A DNA stretch of 64,000 bases, taken from NCBI RefSeq assembly GCF_900142935.1, contig NZ_FSRS01000001.1:3574501-3638500 (forward strand). The letters run 5' to 3'. Positions 20,036 through 28,249 of the stretch are shown piece after piece; the first letter of the stretch is position 1, and every line of letters starts with the position of its first letter. Origin of the DNA: Rhodovulum sp. ES.010. Lineage in GTDB: Bacteria; Pseudomonadota; Alphaproteobacteria; Rhodobacterales; Rhodobacteraceae. A program made the position numbers and the translations under genes. Below the pieces are notes generated by a model. That model worked only from the letters and a program-made list of their open reading frames with translations. It was not told the DNA's origin and searched no databases.

Positions 20036-20980
20036 TCAGCTTTCACCTCCCACCAGTCCGGCGGCGATGCTCTCGACCAGGGGGCGGGCCTGGCGCGGGG
20101 TCATGCCGGGGCGCAGGCGTCGGTCGTAGAGGATCGTCAGCAGCAACTCGTCATGGCGCGTCAGCAGCGCGAACTCCTCGTCGTCGTTGAAGATCGACGG
20201 GCGTGCGGCCGGGCTGTCATTGGCCAGCCCCATGCCCTGGGCCAGTTCCTCGTGGATGCAGGATTGGCGCAGCCGCGGGGGATGCTCGGCCCGGATCACG
20301 GCGACCGCGCGGGAATAGGTGCTGGTATCGCCCCGCGAAAACGCCAGGACCAGGCAGAAGGTCGAGCGCGGGATCGTCTCGATCGTGCGGATCGCGGTCC
20401 CGTCGATGCCGGGAACCAGCGTGCGCAGCCGCGGGCCGATGGCGCGGCGCTCGTCCTCGTCGACGATGAAGACATGGAAATTGGCCTGCTCCGGCGGAGA
20501 CATGCGGATCGGCAACCCGGTCAGCCCGGCCAACCGCCGGGAATAGGCCGAAATCTCGGCCCGGTCCTCCTCGCGCTGCTCAGGCGAGACGCTTTCGCCG
20601 AACACGATTCCCAGCCGGATCGGCTGCTCCCAGCGCCTGAGCCGGCTCTCTGTCTCGCGCGCCAGAAGCTGGCCCGCCCGCGAGACGTATTCGTCGTAAA
20701 GCGCGATGCGGACGAAGTTCTCCACCAATGTCCGCCGCGAAAACGGCACGTCCGGCCCGCCCGAATCCGTCCGCAGCAGCCCGCGCGCCACAAGATCGGC
20801 CTCGACGCGTGCGAAGTGCCGGGCGATCGCGCGGCTCTCCTCCGACGGCCCGGGCGCGGGGGCCGTGGCCTCCGGGCGCGGCGCGGGCCGGAGCGACGTC
20901 TGTTGCGGCGCGATCTGGCACGCGCTCAGTGCCCCGAGAAGCGGCGCTATCGTCAGGAAGGCACGGAGGCGGGGTCTCAC
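20036..20980 (-). CDS. DUF2927 lipoprotein
   Basis: About 314 residues. The GTG start at 20980 gives VRPRLRAFLTIAPLLGALSAC, a clear lipoprotein signal with the lipobox Cys near residue 21. The mature domain has the DUF2927 hallmark CIHEELAQGMGLANDSP, in which HEELAQ resembles a zincin helix but is not proven catalytic, and ends with the conserved NDDEEFALLTRHDELLLTILYD. It starts 7 nt after telA, so it is in the same transcript. A longer in-frame extension inside telA was rejected because it lacks a signal peptide. Confidence 0.85.
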   Translation of the reverse strand: MRPRLRAFLTIAPLLGALSACQIAPQQTSLRPAPRPEATAPAPGPSEESRAIARHFARVEADLVARGLLRTDSGGPDVPFSRRTLVENFVRIALYDEYVSRAGQLLARETESRLRRWEQPIRLGIVFGESVSPEQREEDRAEISAYSRRLAGLTGLPIRMSPPEQANFHVFIVDEDERRAIGPRLRTLVPGIDGTAIRTIETIPRSTFCLVLAFSRGDTSTYSRAVAVIRAEHPPRLRQSCIHEELAQGMGLANDSPAARPSIFNDDEEFALLTRHDELLLTILYDRRLRPGMTPRQARPLVESIAAGLVGGES

Positions 20981-20987
20981 GGTGCGT

Positions 20988-22166
20988 TCAGACCCCCGGC
21001 ACGGCGCCCGCGCCGTCCGCGCGGGACTTGGCGGAGGCCAGCGTGTCGCGCAGGTCCGCCTCCATCTTCTTGAGGTCTTCCTCGGCCTTGGCGCGCCGGG
21101 CCTTGCCTTCGTCGGCGATCTGCAGGCTTTCCTCGATCGTGGCGATGAGTTCGGCATTGGCCTGTTTCACGGCATCGATGTCGAACACGCCCCGCTCCAT
21201 CTCCTCGCGGACCACCTTGTTCGCCTCGCGCAGGTTCTTGGCATTCGCCGTCAGAAGGTCGTTGGTCAGGTCCGACGCCTCGCGCACCGCCTCGGCTGCC
21301 TCCTTCGAACGCTGGATGGTGACCGCCTGCGCCAGTTGGGTCTCCCAAAGCGGCACGGTGTTCACGAGCGTGGAGTTGATCTTGGTGACCAGCGACTTGT
21401 CGTTCTCCTGCACCAGCCGGATCGAGGGCAGCGACTGCATCGTGACCTGGCGGGTCAGCTTGAGATCGTGCACACGGCGTTCCAGGTCGTCACGCGCCGC
21501 GCGCAGGTCGCGCAGCTCCTGCGCCTTGATGACCTGGTCCGCCTCCGGCGCCTCCTTGACCGCGGCGTCCATCGCCGGGATTTCCGTGTCGTCCAGCTCC
21601 CGCAGCTTGGCCTCGCCGGCGGCGATGTAGAGCGCGAGTTCGTCGTAGAACGACAGGGTCTTCTCGTAGAGCTTGTCGAGCGACTTGATGTCCTTGAGAA
21701 GCGTATGTTCGTGGGTCAGCAGGGTGTCTGTGATCCTGTCGATCTGGCCCTGTACGTCCTCGAACTTTGCGACGAAATTGGCGAAGGGCGCGGCGCGGCC
21801 CAGCAGCCTTTCCCACCAGCTGCGCTCGCGCCGCACGTCGAGTTCCGACACCGAGAAGCCCCGGATGGTGGTCACGATGTCGCGCAAGCCGTCGCCGGCG
21901 GGGCCCACATCCTTGTTGCGCACGTCCGAGAGCATCGCCTGGCTGATTTCTTGCAGTTCGGCCTGGGCCGACGAGCCGAAGGAGATGATCGAGTTGGTGT
22001 CGGACATGTCGATCTCGTCCATGCGGGTGCGGATGCCGAGCGCGACATTGGCGTCGGCCGCCTCCAGCGGGACGACATCCTGCGCCGGTTCGGGCAGGAT
22101 GACGGAGGTCAGGTGTTCCACGTCTTTCAGCGTGGCCTCGGCCTTCTGACGAATGAGTTCGGACAT
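20988..22166 (-). CDS. TelA-family toxic-anion-resistance protein
   Basis: The protein has 392 residues and is mostly helical and charged, with no TM segment. Recognisable TelA core segments are RERSWWERLLGRAAPFANFVAKFEDVQGQIDRI, KDIKSLDKLYEKTLSFYDELALYI and LTRQVTMQSLPSIRLVQEND. TelA (KlaA/YaaN) proteins are linked to tellurite and antimicrobial-peptide tolerance, with unknown biochemistry. In Bacillus, yaaN lies beside xpaC; the same pairing occurs here with a 5-nt gap. Confidence 0.93.
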   Translation of the reverse strand: MSELIRQKAEATLKDVEHLTSVILPEPAQDVVPLEAADANVALGIRTRMDEIDMSDTNSIISFGSSAQAELQEISQAMLSDVRNKDVGPAGDGLRDIVTTIRGFSVSELDVRRERSWWERLLGRAAPFANFVAKFEDVQGQIDRITDTLLTHEHTLLKDIKSLDKLYEKTLSFYDELALYIAAGEAKLRELDDTEIPAMDAAVKEAPEADQVIKAQELRDLRAARDDLERRVHDLKLTRQVTMQSLPSIRLVQENDKSLVTKINSTLVNTVPLWETQLAQAVTIQRSKEAAEAVREASDLTNDLLTANAKNLREANKVVREEMERGVFDIDAVKQANAELIATIEESLQIADEGKARRAKAEEDLKKMEADLRDTLASAKSRADGAGAVPGV

Positions 22167-22171
22167 AATGA

Positions 22172-23083
22172 TCAGTCTCCCAAATTCTGCGCGGCCGGAT
22201 CCGGGCGCACGCCTTCACGCTGCAACCGGTCGCGCAACACTTCAATCTCCACGTCGAGATCGGCGCGGTCATCGAGCATGAGCGCGCGGGTTCTCGCCGA
22301 AAAGTTCTCTTCCAGGTCTTTCAGCAGGGCGTCGTAATCCGCCCGCGCCTTGGGGTCCCGGGTGCGGGCGTAGAGGTCGGCGAACTTCACCGTCGCGTCG
22401 CGCGCGCCCATCAGGTAGACGACCAGGTATTTTCGCGCCGCGGTCAGGTCGCGGGGGTCCTCCTCGACGGTACGGAACATCTCGCGCACCGTGGCCTGGA
22501 ACCGGTCCACCCGCGCTTCCAGCGGGCGGTCGCCGGCCCGCCTTATCGCCTCGGACATCGTCTTGAGGTGCTTCTCGGCCTCGTCCACCACGCGCGCGAC
22601 GCGGTCCTGCTGAAAGCTGTCGATGCCCTCCATGCCCTTGTCCTTCAGAGGGTCGAGCCCGAAGGCGAAGCTGTGCAGCACGATGCCCAGCACGGCGTAG
22701 ATCGCCGGCCCCAGGAACCCGTAGCCGCTGCCCAGCGCGGCCACGAAGAGCCCTGCGCCCGTCAGCCCCGAACCCATGATCTTGCGCGGGATCGCGGGGC
22801 GTCGGGCGACCTTGCGCGCGGCCCAGGCGTCCTCGGCCTTGAGCCCCTCACGAGTCATCCAGGCGGCTAGGATCAGCAAGCCGAAGGCGATCAGTTCAAG
22901 CGCCATTTCCGCCGGCCCGCCCGCGAAGGCGCGGATCGCCAGCGGCATCGGCACGAAGAACATGATGTTCGACCGGCTTGCCGCGCGGCGCGGCCGGCGC
23001 CCGTGAAACGGATGCCGTGGCGGTGCCGCGCTCTCGTCGGCCCGCGGGGCAGGGCTGAATTTCCCGCCATAGCGCTGCGCCAT
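22172..23083 (-). CDS. XpaC-family membrane protein
   Basis: About 303 residues, in the 5-bromo-4-chloroindolyl-phosphate-hydrolysis (XpaC) family. The N-terminus is basic (RGRRPRRAASRS). Hydrophobic helices run at about 40-75 and 105-135 (GAGLFVAALGSGYGFLGPAIYAVLGIVL). A cytoplasmic coiled-coil-rich C-terminus carries RTVEEDPRDLTAARKYLVVYL. It forms a conserved partnership with TelA immediately downstream. The ATG at 23083 overlaps the stop of an upstream 27-codon ORF (TGATG); a GTG one codon earlier is possible. Confidence 0.85.
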   Translation of the reverse strand: MAQRYGGKFSPAPRADESAAPPRHPFHGRRPRRAASRSNIMFFVPMPLAIRAFAGGPAEMALELIAFGLLILAAWMTREGLKAEDAWAARKVARRPAIPRKIMGSGLTGAGLFVAALGSGYGFLGPAIYAVLGIVLHSFAFGLDPLKDKGMEGIDSFQQDRVARVVDEAEKHLKTMSEAIRRAGDRPLEARVDRFQATVREMFRTVEEDPRDLTAARKYLVVYLMGARDATVKFADLYARTRDPKARADYDALLKDLEENFSARTRALMLDDRADLDVEIEVLRDRLQREGVRPDPAAQNLGD

Positions 23084-23166
23084 CACCCGCCCCCCGTCGC
23101 CGCGACGTAGAAGACGAGGAACATGAGCAGCATGAACGCCAGTTTTTGCAGCCCGCTTTCGGACAT
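23083..23166 (-). CDS. 27-residue single-pass membrane peptide, head of the xpaC-telA operon
   Basis: MSESGLQKLAFMLLMFLVFY followed by VAATGGG: a short polar N-terminus, one TM helix (about 9-23) and a Gly tail. A GC-rich purine run (CAGGGGGG) lies 3-4 nt before the ATG. The stop codon overlaps the xpaC start as TGATG, the arrangement expected for translational coupling. It is too short for routine gene callers. A function with XpaC/TelA is inferred from position only. Confidence 0.6.
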   Translation of the reverse strand: MSESGLQKLAFMLLMFLVFYVAATGGG

Positions 23167-23235
23167 CCGCCCCCCTGCAGTCGCTCTCTGACTATACATG
23201 GGATGCGACAGCGCGGTGAAAAGCAAGCGTAATGG

Positions 23236-24045
23236 TTAATCCGTGCGGCGGCGCGGGGAGGGCTGCCTACGCGGTACGCGTGTCTTGCGCGGGCCGGCGC
23301 CGGGGCGGTCGTCCTTGTCGAGTCCCAGTTGGTCGCGCACCACGCGCGGGCGCACCTCCTCGACCTCGCCCGGTTTCAGCTCGCCCAGCCGGAAGGGGCC
23401 GTAGCCCACGCGGATCAGCCGGTTCACGCTCAGCCCGACCGCCTCCATCGCGCGGCGGATTTCGCGGTTCTTGCCCTCGCGAAGGCCCATGGTCAGCCAG
23501 GCGTTGGCCCCCTGCTGGCGGTCGAGCGTCACCTCCATCGGTTGGAACCGCTCGCCCTCGATGGTGATCCCGGCGCGCAGCGGGGCGAGCGTCTCGTCCT
23601 TGGGCGCGCCCTTGACCCGGACGCGGTATTTACGCAGCCAGCCGGTCGAAGGCAATTCCAGACGCCGCTTGATCCCGCCATCGTTGGTCAGCAGCAGGAG
23701 CCCCTCGGAATTGAGGTCCAGCCGGCCGATGGTCATCACCCGCGGCATGCCCTCGGGCATCTTGTCGAAGACCGTCTCGCGGCCCTTCTCGTCCCGGGCC
23801 GTGGTCACCAGCCCCGCGGGCTTGTGATACAGCCACAGCCGCACCGGGTCGCGCACGGGCAGCGGGGTGCCATCCACCTCGATCCGGTCACGCCCGGTCA
23901 CGTTCAGCGCCGGGCTGTCGATCCGGCGCCCGTTGACCGCCACGCGGCCGGCCGCGATCATGCGTTCGGCCTCGCGGCGCGAGGCCAGCCCCGCCCGCGC
24001 AAGCACCTTGGCGATCCGCTCGCCCTCGTTCGACCTGTCGCTCAT
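23236..24045 (-). CDS. rluB: RluB/RsuA-family rRNA pseudouridine synthase
   Basis: The protein has 269 residues. An N-terminal S4 RNA-binding domain (ERIAKVLARAGLASRREAERMI) precedes the RsuA/RluB/E/F catalytic domain. The catalytic signature GRLDLNSEGLLLLTNDG contains the active-site Asp, with later motifs GLREGKNREIRRAMEAVG and RVGYGPFRLGELKPGEV. A basic Arg/Pro tail follows. RluB modifies helix 80-90 region uridines of 23S rRNA. The RluB subtype is likely but not certain. It is divergent from tadA with a 75-nt gap. Confidence 0.9.
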   Translation of the reverse strand: MSDRSNEGERIAKVLARAGLASRREAERMIAAGRVAVNGRRIDSPALNVTGRDRIEVDGTPLPVRDPVRLWLYHKPAGLVTTARDEKGRETVFDKMPEGMPRVMTIGRLDLNSEGLLLLTNDGGIKRRLELPSTGWLRKYRVRVKGAPKDETLAPLRAGITIEGERFQPMEVTLDRQQGANAWLTMGLREGKNREIRRAMEAVGLSVNRLIRVGYGPFRLGELKPGEVEEVRPRVVRDQLGLDKDDRPGAGPRKTRVPRRQPSPRRRTD

Positions 24046-24120
24046 GGCTCCCGTCTACGCCGGATTCGCGCTGGCGAAAAGCGGGTTGCGCGGGCGGGCG
24101 CGGCGGGCGAAGTCTAGGCG

Positions 24121-24597
24121 ATGAGCCCGTTCCGAAGCCATATGGAGGACGCCTTGCAAGAGGCCCGCGCCGCCGGACTCCGCGGCGAGGTGCCGGTGGG
24201 GGCCGTCGTGGTCGCGCCCGACGGAGAAGTGGTGGCGCGGGCCGGCAACCGCATGCGGGAATTGTGCGATCCGACGGCGCATGCCGAAATCCTCGCGATC
24301 CGGGCAGCGGCGGCGCAGATCGGTTCGCAACGGCTTGTCGGGCATGGTCTTTATGTGACTCTGGAGCCTTGTCCGATGTGTGCTTCGGCGATTTCGCAGG
24401 CGCGGATCGCGCGGCTGTATTACGGGGCGGCGGACCCGAAATCGGGCGGCGTGGCGCAGGGGGCGCGCGTCTTCGATCATCCGCAAAGCCACCATGTGCC
24501 CGAAATATATGACGGAATCGGCGCGGCAGAGGCCGAGCGGCTGCTCAAGTCGTTCTTCGCCGACCGCCGCGGGGCGGCGGAGATGTCGGGCGGTTAA
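24121..24597 (+). CDS. tadA: TadA, tRNA-specific adenosine deaminase
   Basis: Zinc-dependent deaminase that makes inosine at A34 of tRNA-Arg(ACG). The protein has 158 residues. The active-site block HAEILAIRAAA (zinc His plus proton-shuttle Glu) and PCPMCASAISQARI (two zinc Cys) are intact. EALQEARAAGLRGEVPVGAVVV and the TadA segment LYYGAADPKSGG match the family. The ATG at 24121 is used; a second ATG eight codons later (MEDAL) is possible. It is divergent from the pseudouridine synthase gene. Confidence 0.93.
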   Translation: MSPFRSHMEDALQEARAAGLRGEVPVGAVVVAPDGEVVARAGNRMRELCDPTAHAEILAIRAAAAQIGSQRLVGHGLYVTLEPCPMCASAISQARIARLYYGAADPKSGGVAQGARVFDHPQSHHVPEIYDGIGAAEAERLLKSFFADRRGAAEMSGG

Positions 24598-24622
24598 CGG
24601 GGCGTGCGGCTGGACGTGCGGT

Positions 24623-24655
24623 ATCGGAATTCCATCGGAATTCCATCGGACTTTC
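24623..24655. repeat. Three tandem 11-bp direct repeats
   Basis: ATCGGAATTCC occurs twice (24623-24633 and 24634-24644), followed by a degenerate third copy, ATCGGACTTTC. One helical turn per unit suits an array of regulator sites on one DNA face. It lies about 25 nt after the tadA stop and 260 nt before the novel operon. Confidence 0.6.
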
Positions 24656-24851
24656 ATATGGCAAATCGTCGGACCGCGCGCCCGCCGCCCGCGGCAACAG
24701 CCCGCTCGCACATGCGCCATCGAGCGGGTGCGGCCGCCCGTCGGCGCGTGTCCTGCCAGCCCGCAGACCGCCCGGACCCGCGCCCGTCCGGCCGGGCCGC
24801 CCGACCGTCCGTCCGTCGCGTGGGCCCTGCAAGCCTTGCGGGAGTTTCCCT

Positions 24852-24879
24852 TTGAGGAACTCTCGTTTCGTGTTAACTT
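24852..24879 (+). promoter_or_regulatory. Candidate sigma-70 promoter for the 24.9-29.1 kb operon
   Basis: TTGAGG (24852-24857), a 16-nt spacer, TAACTT (24874-24879), in the only AT-rich stretch of the region. It is about 33 nt before the chosen TTG start. Weak consensus on both boxes. Confidence 0.35.
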
Positions 24880-24911
24880 ATTTTAAATTCAAAAGCCATC
24901 TCGGGTGCGCT

Positions 24912-26504
24912 TTGTCTTTTCTCCGCCGATTCCTCGTCGCTTCGACCGCGCTTTTCGCCGCGTCCGGCCTTCGTGCGGAGGAAATGGCCGATTGTTCGCG
25001 CCTCGTGCAGGCGGCGGCCAAGCTGCCGGTCGGCTCCGTGGCGGTCACCCTTGCCCCGACGCAGGCCTTCAGCATCGACTGCACGCTGGGGCTTTCGCGC
25101 GGCATCGTCCTGCCGCCGGGCGCGCAGCTTGGGGAGTTCTACGCCTTCGACCACCTGGGCGAGCGGTTCGCCCTGGTCGAAACCGAAGGGCGCAGCGTCT
25201 TCGCGGTCCGGCGGAACGACCTTTCGCGCGAACGGTCCTCGGCCCCCCTTGTCTTCGCGTGGGATACCGAGCGCCGCGCGTTGTGCCCGCCGGGCCAGCC
25301 CGACTGCGGCCATGTGGCGGACAAGCTGGTGTCGCTGTCCGCCGATCCGGGCCTGAACGGCCCGAGCCTGTGGCGCAGGACCGACCCTGCGGCGCAAGAC
25401 GCGGTCTGCGGGCGCCTTGCCGCGGGCGGGACGGAAATCTGTCTCTCTCCGATCTCGTCGCCCTCGGCGGCGGCGGTGCGCGCGGTCACGTCCGGCAGCG
25501 CGGTCCGCATTCTGCCCGCCGGGTTTTCCGCGCCGCGCCCGTCGATCGGCTGGCGCAGCGTCGCCTTGCGCTCGCTCGCGGATGTGCACGCCACCATGTC
25601 CCGCATCGGCTTCGATGGCGGGCTGTTCAAGGCCAAGCAACCGCCCGTGATCAATGCGAAGGATTGCGGCATTTCCCATCGGATCGACGGCAGCAGGTTC
25701 GCGCGGATCGGCGAGTCGGTGGACAAGCTGGCCCGGGTCGACGCGCCGGCGACCGGCTGGCCCCCCGACGCCGCGCAGGACTGGGCCGAGATCCGGCGCC
25801 CTGACGAGCGCCCGCTGATGCAGCGCCTGGTGCAGACGGCCCATGAGGAGGAGCCGTTCGACGCGGGCCTGGCCCAGGCCCCCTACAGCCTTGCGTTCCA
25901 CGACGAGGATGTCGGGATGAGCGGCGGGCCGGACCGGTCCCCGCCCGCCCCCCGGCCGGTCGCGCGCGACGGCTTGCCCGACGATGTCGAAAGCCCCGGG
26001 ACCGAGATGCTGCATGTCTTCGGGGTTCTGGTCCTCGACCAGGTCTCGCCGGGGCGGGGCGGGGCGCTGGCGCCCACGGTGATGCGGGTTCTTTGCACGG
26101 AGGACAGCCTGCCTCTGCGTGCGGATGCGATGGTCATCGACCATCCCGGCTTTGCCGAGCCGGTGAGCATTTCGGCACGAAAGGTCGTGGACGCGTTCGA
26201 GGCGGAAATCGAGGGCTACGAATACCGCAGCGACTACTTTCGCAAGCAGGGCCTTTACGCCGGCTACAGCATGGACGTGAAGGACGAAGCCGAACTCTTC
26301 ATGTGGCATGCGATCATCGCGGCCGTCTTCAACGACGATCCGGTGCTCAGGGACCGCTTCGCGGACCCGCGGCGGCGCGCCGAGGCGGCGCGGGGGCTGC
26401 GCGACAGCGTGATGGCGCTGGCCGTCGAGTTTTCGCTCGATGCGCCGGGCGCGTCGGGCCGCAGCCTGCCCGAGGTCGAAGCGCCGACATGGCGGGACGA
26501 GTGA
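24912..26504 (+). CDS. Unrecognised secreted protein, first of two tandem paralogues
   Basis: About 530 residues from a TTG at 24912, which yields a good signal peptide (MSFLRRFLVASTALFAASG, cleavage after LRA). In-frame starts at 24852 and 24870 exist but give poor N-termini. The mature part has about nine Cys, in motifs SIDCTLGLSRG (55-65), LCPPGQPDCG, MRVLCTED (near 390) and IDHP. No TM segment or known catalytic motif is seen. Segments IDCT-GL-R, FAF/FDH-LGE, VFAW--LC---C, MRVLCTED and VKDEAELFMWH recur in order in the next protein, so the two are paralogues. The stop overlaps the next start (TGATG). I do not recognise the family; a periplasmic location is inferred. Confidence 0.75.
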   Translation: MSFLRRFLVASTALFAASGLRAEEMADCSRLVQAAAKLPVGSVAVTLAPTQAFSIDCTLGLSRGIVLPPGAQLGEFYAFDHLGERFALVETEGRSVFAVRRNDLSRERSSAPLVFAWDTERRALCPPGQPDCGHVADKLVSLSADPGLNGPSLWRRTDPAAQDAVCGRLAAGGTEICLSPISSPSAAAVRAVTSGSAVRILPAGFSAPRPSIGWRSVALRSLADVHATMSRIGFDGGLFKAKQPPVINAKDCGISHRIDGSRFARIGESVDKLARVDAPATGWPPDAAQDWAEIRRPDERPLMQRLVQTAHEEEPFDAGLAQAPYSLAFHDEDVGMSGGPDRSPPAPRPVARDGLPDDVESPGTEMLHVFGVLVLDQVSPGRGGALAPTVMRVLCTEDSLPLRADAMVIDHPGFAEPVSISARKVVDAFEAEIEGYEYRSDYFRKQGLYAGYSMDVKDEAELFMWHAIIAAVFNDDPVLRDRFADPRRRAEAARGLRDSVMALAVEFSLDAPGASGRSLPEVEAPTWRDE

Positions 26505-28249
26505 TGCGGCCGGGCCGCCTTGCCGCCGCGCTCGTGCTTGCGCTGGCCGGGTTTTCCCTTCCGAACGCGGCCTTCGCGGTGCAGGACACGTCGCTGACCT
26601 GCGCGCAGATCGTGCGGGCGACGATCCGCGCCAACGAGGGCGCCGATCCCACGCAGGCGAGCGTTTACCGGCTGGGCGACCTCTGGCGGGGGGTCTTCGG
26701 GTCGTCGGACACGCCGGAAGACGACCCTATCCGCGATGAGCCGGACACCTTCTACGTCACCGCCACGAGCGGCAACGCGCTTTTCATCGATTGCACCTCG
26801 GGGTTGCAGCGGCTCGTCTACTTCCCGGTCGGGCAGGTGGTCGACTCGCAGTTCGCCTTCGTGCACGAGGGCGACGACTACGTGATGGGCCAGACCGAAC
26901 ACGGGCTGAACCTGATCTTCGACCGCGACTGGCTGGCCCGCATCGGGCCGCAGGACGTGTTTTTCGCGTGGACGGGCTTCGGGCGCATGCCGTTGTGCCA
27001 CAGCGGAAAGATCAGCAGCGGCGAGTGCAACCCCTATCTGCGCCAGCGCGACAGCGAGCCGTTGATGGACGGGGCGACGGGCTATACCCACGCGACCTTC
27101 GACGAGCTTGCGCAATACGATGTCTCGGCGGAGCAGATCGAGTGGCTGCGCCGCCAGGCCGAGTTGAGCGCGGTGATGTATTTCAACCCGCTGATCTCGC
27201 AATCCCGGCGCGAGACGTTCCTGGAGCGCCGCTTCGGCGGCCATACCCCCGACACGAAGCGCTGGCGCGACGGCTTCTGCGACCCGCTGAACGCCGGCGC
27301 GCTCTACCAGAACGGCGCCCTGCCGACCGAGGCGCCGGTGCTGGAGGCGGTTTCGTTGACGATGTGTCAGCTCAACCTGGCCGCCGATCACCTGGAGCCG
27401 CGGCCCCTGCGGATCGTGACGCTGGAAGGGGCCCGGCAGATGCATTCGCCCTCGGTGTCGGTGGTGTTCCCGAACGCCTCGGACGTGAGCTTCTCGATAC
27501 TGCTGGAGGCGCAGAGCCTTCCCGAGGACATCGTCTTCGGGCAAGACCTGCACACCAAGGAATGCCGCGAGCTTTACGAGGCCAAGCTTCAGCGGCATCT
27601 CGAGAACGTCAACAGCCTCGCGGTCAACATCGGCCCCGACGCCATCGCCTCGCTGAAATCCAAGCTGGAGGGGATCATCAAGAACAGCGCCATCGTGTCG
27701 GAGAACTACGAGGCCGACGAGATGTTCCACACCTCCGCCGTGCTGATCCTGCAGGACCGGTCGTCGGTGAGCTTCGACAAGGTGCGCGACATCCGCATGG
27801 TGGCGAATTGCGAGGACGAAACGCCGGTGAGCCTGCGCACGATCATCCTCGAGCATCCGCAGGTCGAACGGCAGCGGATCGAGTTGCCGGTCGAGGACCT
27901 GCTCGAGATCTACAGCGAGGTCGCGGAGGCCAGGGGCAGGGAGGGTGTGCCGGGTCTCGTCGAGAATTACGGCCAGCAGTCCGATTCCCAACGCGCCGAG
28001 GATGCGCAGATCGGCGTCTTCTGGCAGATCAAGGACCCCAACGAATACATGCTGTGGCGCGAGACCCTCGGCATATTCCTCGCCAACGAGAGGCGGGTCG
28101 CCTCGGTCTACTATGGCGAAGACTACGAGGACGAGCGGACCCAGATGCGCATGCTCGGCCACCTGACGCATCTGCTCATGGCAGCGATCTTCCGCAGCAC
28201 CTACCAGGTCGAGAGCGGCGGGATCGACATCGAGTTGCCGCCGGAATGA
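26504..28249 (+). CDS. Unrecognised secreted protein, second of two tandem paralogues
   Basis: The protein has 581 residues with signal peptide MRPGRLAAALVLALAGFSLP (cleavage after AFA). Cys residues lie in LTCAQIV, FIDCTSGLQRLVYFPVG (94-110), MPLCHSGKISSGECN, GFCDPLN, TMCQLN, KECRELY and VANCEDE (near 431). It aligns with the preceding protein at IDCT-GL-R, the VFFAW segment, VLIL, MVANCEDE / MRVLCTED, ILEHP / IDHP, and IKDPNEYMLWR / VKDEAELFMWH. The C-terminus is more acidic. It starts at ATG 26504 in a TGATG overlap and ends in an ATGA overlap with the solute-binding-protein gene, so the three genes are almost certainly one transcript. No recognised domain. Confidence 0.78.
   Translation: MRPGRLAAALVLALAGFSLPNAAFAVQDTSLTCAQIVRATIRANEGADPTQASVYRLGDLWRGVFGSSDTPEDDPIRDEPDTFYVTATSGNALFIDCTSGLQRLVYFPVGQVVDSQFAFVHEGDDYVMGQTEHGLNLIFDRDWLARIGPQDVFFAWTGFGRMPLCHSGKISSGECNPYLRQRDSEPLMDGATGYTHATFDELAQYDVSAEQIEWLRRQAELSAVMYFNPLISQSRRETFLERRFGGHTPDTKRWRDGFCDPLNAGALYQNGALPTEAPVLEAVSLTMCQLNLAADHLEPRPLRIVTLEGARQMHSPSVSVVFPNASDVSFSILLEAQSLPEDIVFGQDLHTKECRELYEAKLQRHLENVNSLAVNIGPDAIASLKSKLEGIIKNSAIVSENYEADEMFHTSAVLILQDRSSVSFDKVRDIRMVANCEDETPVSLRTIILEHPQVERQRIELPVEDLLEIYSEVAEARGREGVPGLVENYGQQSDSQRAEDAQIGVFWQIKDPNEYMLWRETLGIFLANERRVASVYYGEDYEDERTQMRMLGHLTHLLMAAIFRSTYQVESGGIDIELPPE

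Larger units (their letters stand above)
24598..24911. other. Non-coding region ahead of the novel secreted-protein operon
   Basis: About 315 bp without a supportable gene. It holds a triplicated 11-bp direct repeat (24623-24655), a GC-rich central part with short GTCC repeats (near 24805), and an abrupt AT-rich segment (24870-24895) that fits a promoter for the downstream operon. Confidence 0.6.

Noticed and set aside
24873..24886. CtrA-like TTAA-N6-TTAA upstream of the novel operon
   Set aside because: The CtrA consensus needs a 7-nt spacer; here it is 6, and the segment is better explained as an AT-rich promoter.
24852..24911. Upstream extension of the first secreted paralogue from the TTG at 24852
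   Set aside because: The extra residues (LTYFKFKSHLG) spoil the signal peptide and overlap the AT-rich promoter-like segment; the TTG at 24912 gives a standard N-terminus.
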